Positions 43,870 to 45,751 of a DNA stretch of 45,751 bases are shown here, in pieces. The DNA lies in NCBI GenBank assembly GCA_049999725.1, contig JBNGIS010005724.1, positions 1-45,751 on the forward strand. The letters are read 5' to 3'. Source of the DNA: Haplomitrium mnioides. Its lineage: Eukaryota; Marchantiophyta; Haplomitriopsida; Calobryales. How positions within the stretch are numbered: the first letter of the stretch is position 1; every line of letters starts with the position of its first letter. Under the pieces are notes generated by a model. The model did no database searches and was not told where the DNA came from. It was given only the letters and a program-made list of their open reading frames with translations. Position numbers and translations under genes: made by a program.

Positions 43870-44510
43870 CAAAGAGGAAGTTAGAACCCTCTAAGTGCCT
43901 AGATTCCAAAGCAAAACTCATAATCATTCACACGCTTAGACTAATTAAGCTTGTGCGTATAGAAATTTTGAAGCAAAACTCATAGCCTCTTGCGTGTTTG
44001 TACTACTAAACTCTATGCACGCATGGACTCCAAATCAGAACTCCTAACCCCATGCGCATATGGATTGTTGAAGCCGATGCACATATAAACTACTAGAGCC
44101 TATATGTATGTAAGGTTTTGAAGCCCATGTGCGCAAGGACTCCCGAAGGTTTTGAAGCCTATGCGCGCATGGACTACTGAAGCCTATGCACGCATGGATA
44201 GTTGAAGCTCATATGAGCATGGACTGCTCAAGCCCATGCAAGCATAGACTATTGAAGCCTATGCGCGCATGGACTGCTAAAGCCTATGTGCACATGGACT
44301 GCTAAAGCCCATGCAGGCATGGACTGCTGAAGCCTATGCGCACATGGACTATTGAAGCCCATGCGGGCATGGACTACTGAAGCCTATGCGCGCATGGACT
44401 GTTGAAGTCCATGCACGAATGGACTAGTGAAGCTTGTGCGCGAATGGACTGCTAAAGCTCACGTCGCATAAACTACTAAAGTCTATATGCATATGGACTT
44501 TGAACTACAA
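43870..44510. repeat. Right palindromic array of E2, 25-bp units
   Basis: Regular 25-bp units ACTGCTGAAGCC, core, GG (clearest at 44150-44460, about 13 units). Cores include CCTATGCGCGCATGG (twice or more), CCCATGCGGGCATGG and CCTATGCACGCATGG. The left part of the array is more decayed. Confidence 0.92.
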
Positions 44511-44812
44511 TTTTAATTTGAAAATGAATTAATTCTAAAAATTGTTGGCATTTTAAAGTGTTGGAATATTCTCCAACTATGTTGCAAGTTCATATAAAAA
44601 AAGAGTTCTGATTTGAATTCAATGTTCTCAACATTTTCACAAAAACAAAGGATTTCATTAAATTTTGCATACAAATACTTCATTTCTATCAAACGGACTT
44701 GTTGAAAACACCAAAAATAAAAGAAAAAAACTCTCTATTTTTTTTCTTTAAAAAAACCCTAGTTTTTTTTTGTTTTTTTGAGCATAAAATCATTTTTTTT
44801 AAATAAAAAAAG
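44511..44812. other. AT-rich right subterminal spacer of E2
   Basis: Contains long A and T runs. Related to the E0 right and E1 left spacers around ACTTGTTGAAAACACCAAAA. No gene. Confidence 0.5.
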
Positions 44813-44857
44813 TTCATGTTTTCAGTAGTCTATTCCTAGTTCAAAGTAGCGGCTGTT
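44813..44857. repeat. Right TIR of E2
   Basis: Inverted: AACAGCCGCTACTTTGAACT then AGGAATAGACTACTGAAAAC. First CCGCTACT intact, second decayed to AGACTACT. Confidence 0.8.
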
Positions 44858-45751
44858 CACATAGCTTTTTGAATCAGAACTTCAATTTAACATATATGAA
44901 TCAACCTCTATTGTTCCAAACTTTCTTTTTCAACAAACAATGAAACAAGAGTTGTCTCTCTAACTTCAAGTCATATAGCTTTTTGAATCAAAACTTCAGT
45001 TTAATAGATATGAATCAACCTCTATCGTTCCAAACTTTTTTCTTCAACAGAGAATGAAACAAGAGTTCTCTCTCTAATTTTATGTCATCTAGCTTTTTGA
45101 ATCAAAACTTTAGTTTAGCATATATGAATCAACCTCTATCGTTCTAAACTTTCTTCTTTGACAAAGAATGAAACAAGAATTCTTGCTCTAACTTCATGTC
45201 ATATAGTTTTTTGAATGAAAACTTCAGTTTAACATATGTGAATTAACCTCTATCGTTCCAAATATTTTTCTTCGACAAAGAATGAAACAACTATTCTCTC
45301 TCTAGCTTCATGTCATATAGCTTTGTGAATCAAAACTTCAATTTAACATAAATGAATCAACCTTTATTGTTCTAAACTTTCTTCTTCGACAAAAAAATTA
45401 ACAAGAGTTCTCTCTTTCACTGTATATCACATAGCTTTTTGAATCAAAACTTTAGTTTAACATATATGAATCAACCTCTATCATTCCAAACTTTCTTCTT
45501 TGAAAAAGAATCTAACAAGAGTTCTCTCTCTAACTTTCTTCTTCCAAAAAGAATGAAACAAGAGTTCTCTCTCTAACTTCATGTCATATAGCTTTTCGAA
45601 TAAAAAAATCAGTTTAACATATGTGAATCAACCTCTATCGTTCCAAACTCTCTTCTTCCACAAACAATGAAGCAAGAATTCTCTCTCTAACTTCATGTTT
45701 TATAGCTTTCTGAATAAAAACTTCAGTGTAATATATATATATATATATATA
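44858..45751. repeat. 114-bp satellite array, block S4 (continues past window)
   Basis: About eight units beginning with CACATAGCTTTTTGAATC, directly after E2. One unit near 45500-45560 has lost an internal piece. The window ends in a short (TA)n run at about 45733-45751 within the last unit. Confidence 0.95.

Larger units (their letters stand above)
38352..44857. mobile_element. E2: TIR element with CACA target duplication and captured gene fragment
   Basis: 6506 bp between termini AACAACCGCTACTTTGAACC and (inverted) AACAGCCGCTACTTTGAACT. CACA stands directly before (38348-38351) and after (44858-44861). Removing the element and one CACA restores ATGTCACATAGCTTTTTG, a form that exists elsewhere in this satellite (37885-37905). 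The right end is of the same type as the E1 left and E0 right ends. The element has three palindromic arrays. It contains no trace of the DUF7869 or methyltransferase genes but carries a dioxygenase gene fragment, so it looks like a non-autonomous, gene-capturing relative. Confidence 0.8.

Noticed and set aside
45733-45751. (TA)n run at the window end
   Set aside because: A short simple repeat grown from the ATATAT part of the satellite unit; no sign of a terminus.
1-45751. tRNA, rRNA or other RNA genes
   Set aside because: Looking for A/B boxes, cloverleaf arms and rRNA-like words gave nothing beyond the two retroelement primer-binding sites.

Overview
The window is nuclear DNA from a land plant with a large, repeat-rich genome. 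The evidence is plant Ty1/copia and Ty3/gypsy retrotransposons, a fragment of a BSL-type (BSU1-like) kelch phosphatase, a fragment of a plant 2-oxoglutarate-dependent dioxygenase, canonical GTAAGT splice donors with T-rich acceptors, and abundant tandem repeats. I cannot fix the clade. I see no intact host gene and no RNA gene; almost everything is mobile or repetitive DNA in several states of decay. A 100-N assembly gap sits at 25285-25384.

Layout. 1-1276 is the right end of a terminal-inverted-repeat (TIR) element, here called E0. 1277-9690 holds a decayed minus-strand gypsy gag-pol (about 3080-7070) and an intronless minus-strand fragment of a BSL phosphatase gene (7541-8900). 9691-17101 is a complete copia element with 125/127-bp LTRs, a perfect 5-bp target duplication (AGAAC) and a polyprotein kept in one frame for 1694 codons but carrying five stops. 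17102-22324 holds AT-rich DNA, a minus-strand copia gag remnant (18050-18744), T-rich non-coding DNA and a solo LTR with target duplication TAGAA (21209-21640).

22325-45751 is best read as one 114-bp-unit satellite array opened by three insertions: a TIR element E1 (23700-33226, about 9.5 kb), a truncated gypsy element (33288 to about 37147, whose LTR is related to the solo LTR), and a second TIR element E2 (38352-44857, 6.5 kb, with CACA target duplication). The satellite resumes in nearly the same phase after each one.

The most interesting part is the E family. E0, E1 and E2 share about 45-bp TIRs that contain a repeated ACCGCTACT word. Their subterminal regions, and the introns of E1's gene, are packed with short tandem arrays (24, 25, about 37 and about 52 bp periods). 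Each unit centres on a near-perfect palindrome such as CCATGCGCGCATGG or CTATGCGCGCATAG. E1 carries two divergent, now broken genes: a minus-strand gene of the type I know as DUF7869, with a C-terminal BAH-like segment, and a plus-strand, intron-containing gene encoding a ParB-like segment, a helix-turn-helix-like segment and a beta-class amino DNA methyltransferase. E2 lacks these genes and carries a fragment of a host dioxygenase gene. I infer an undescribed or little-described family of large plant DNA transposons with a bacterial-type ParB-methyltransferase and self-specific palindromic arrays; I have no database evidence for novelty.
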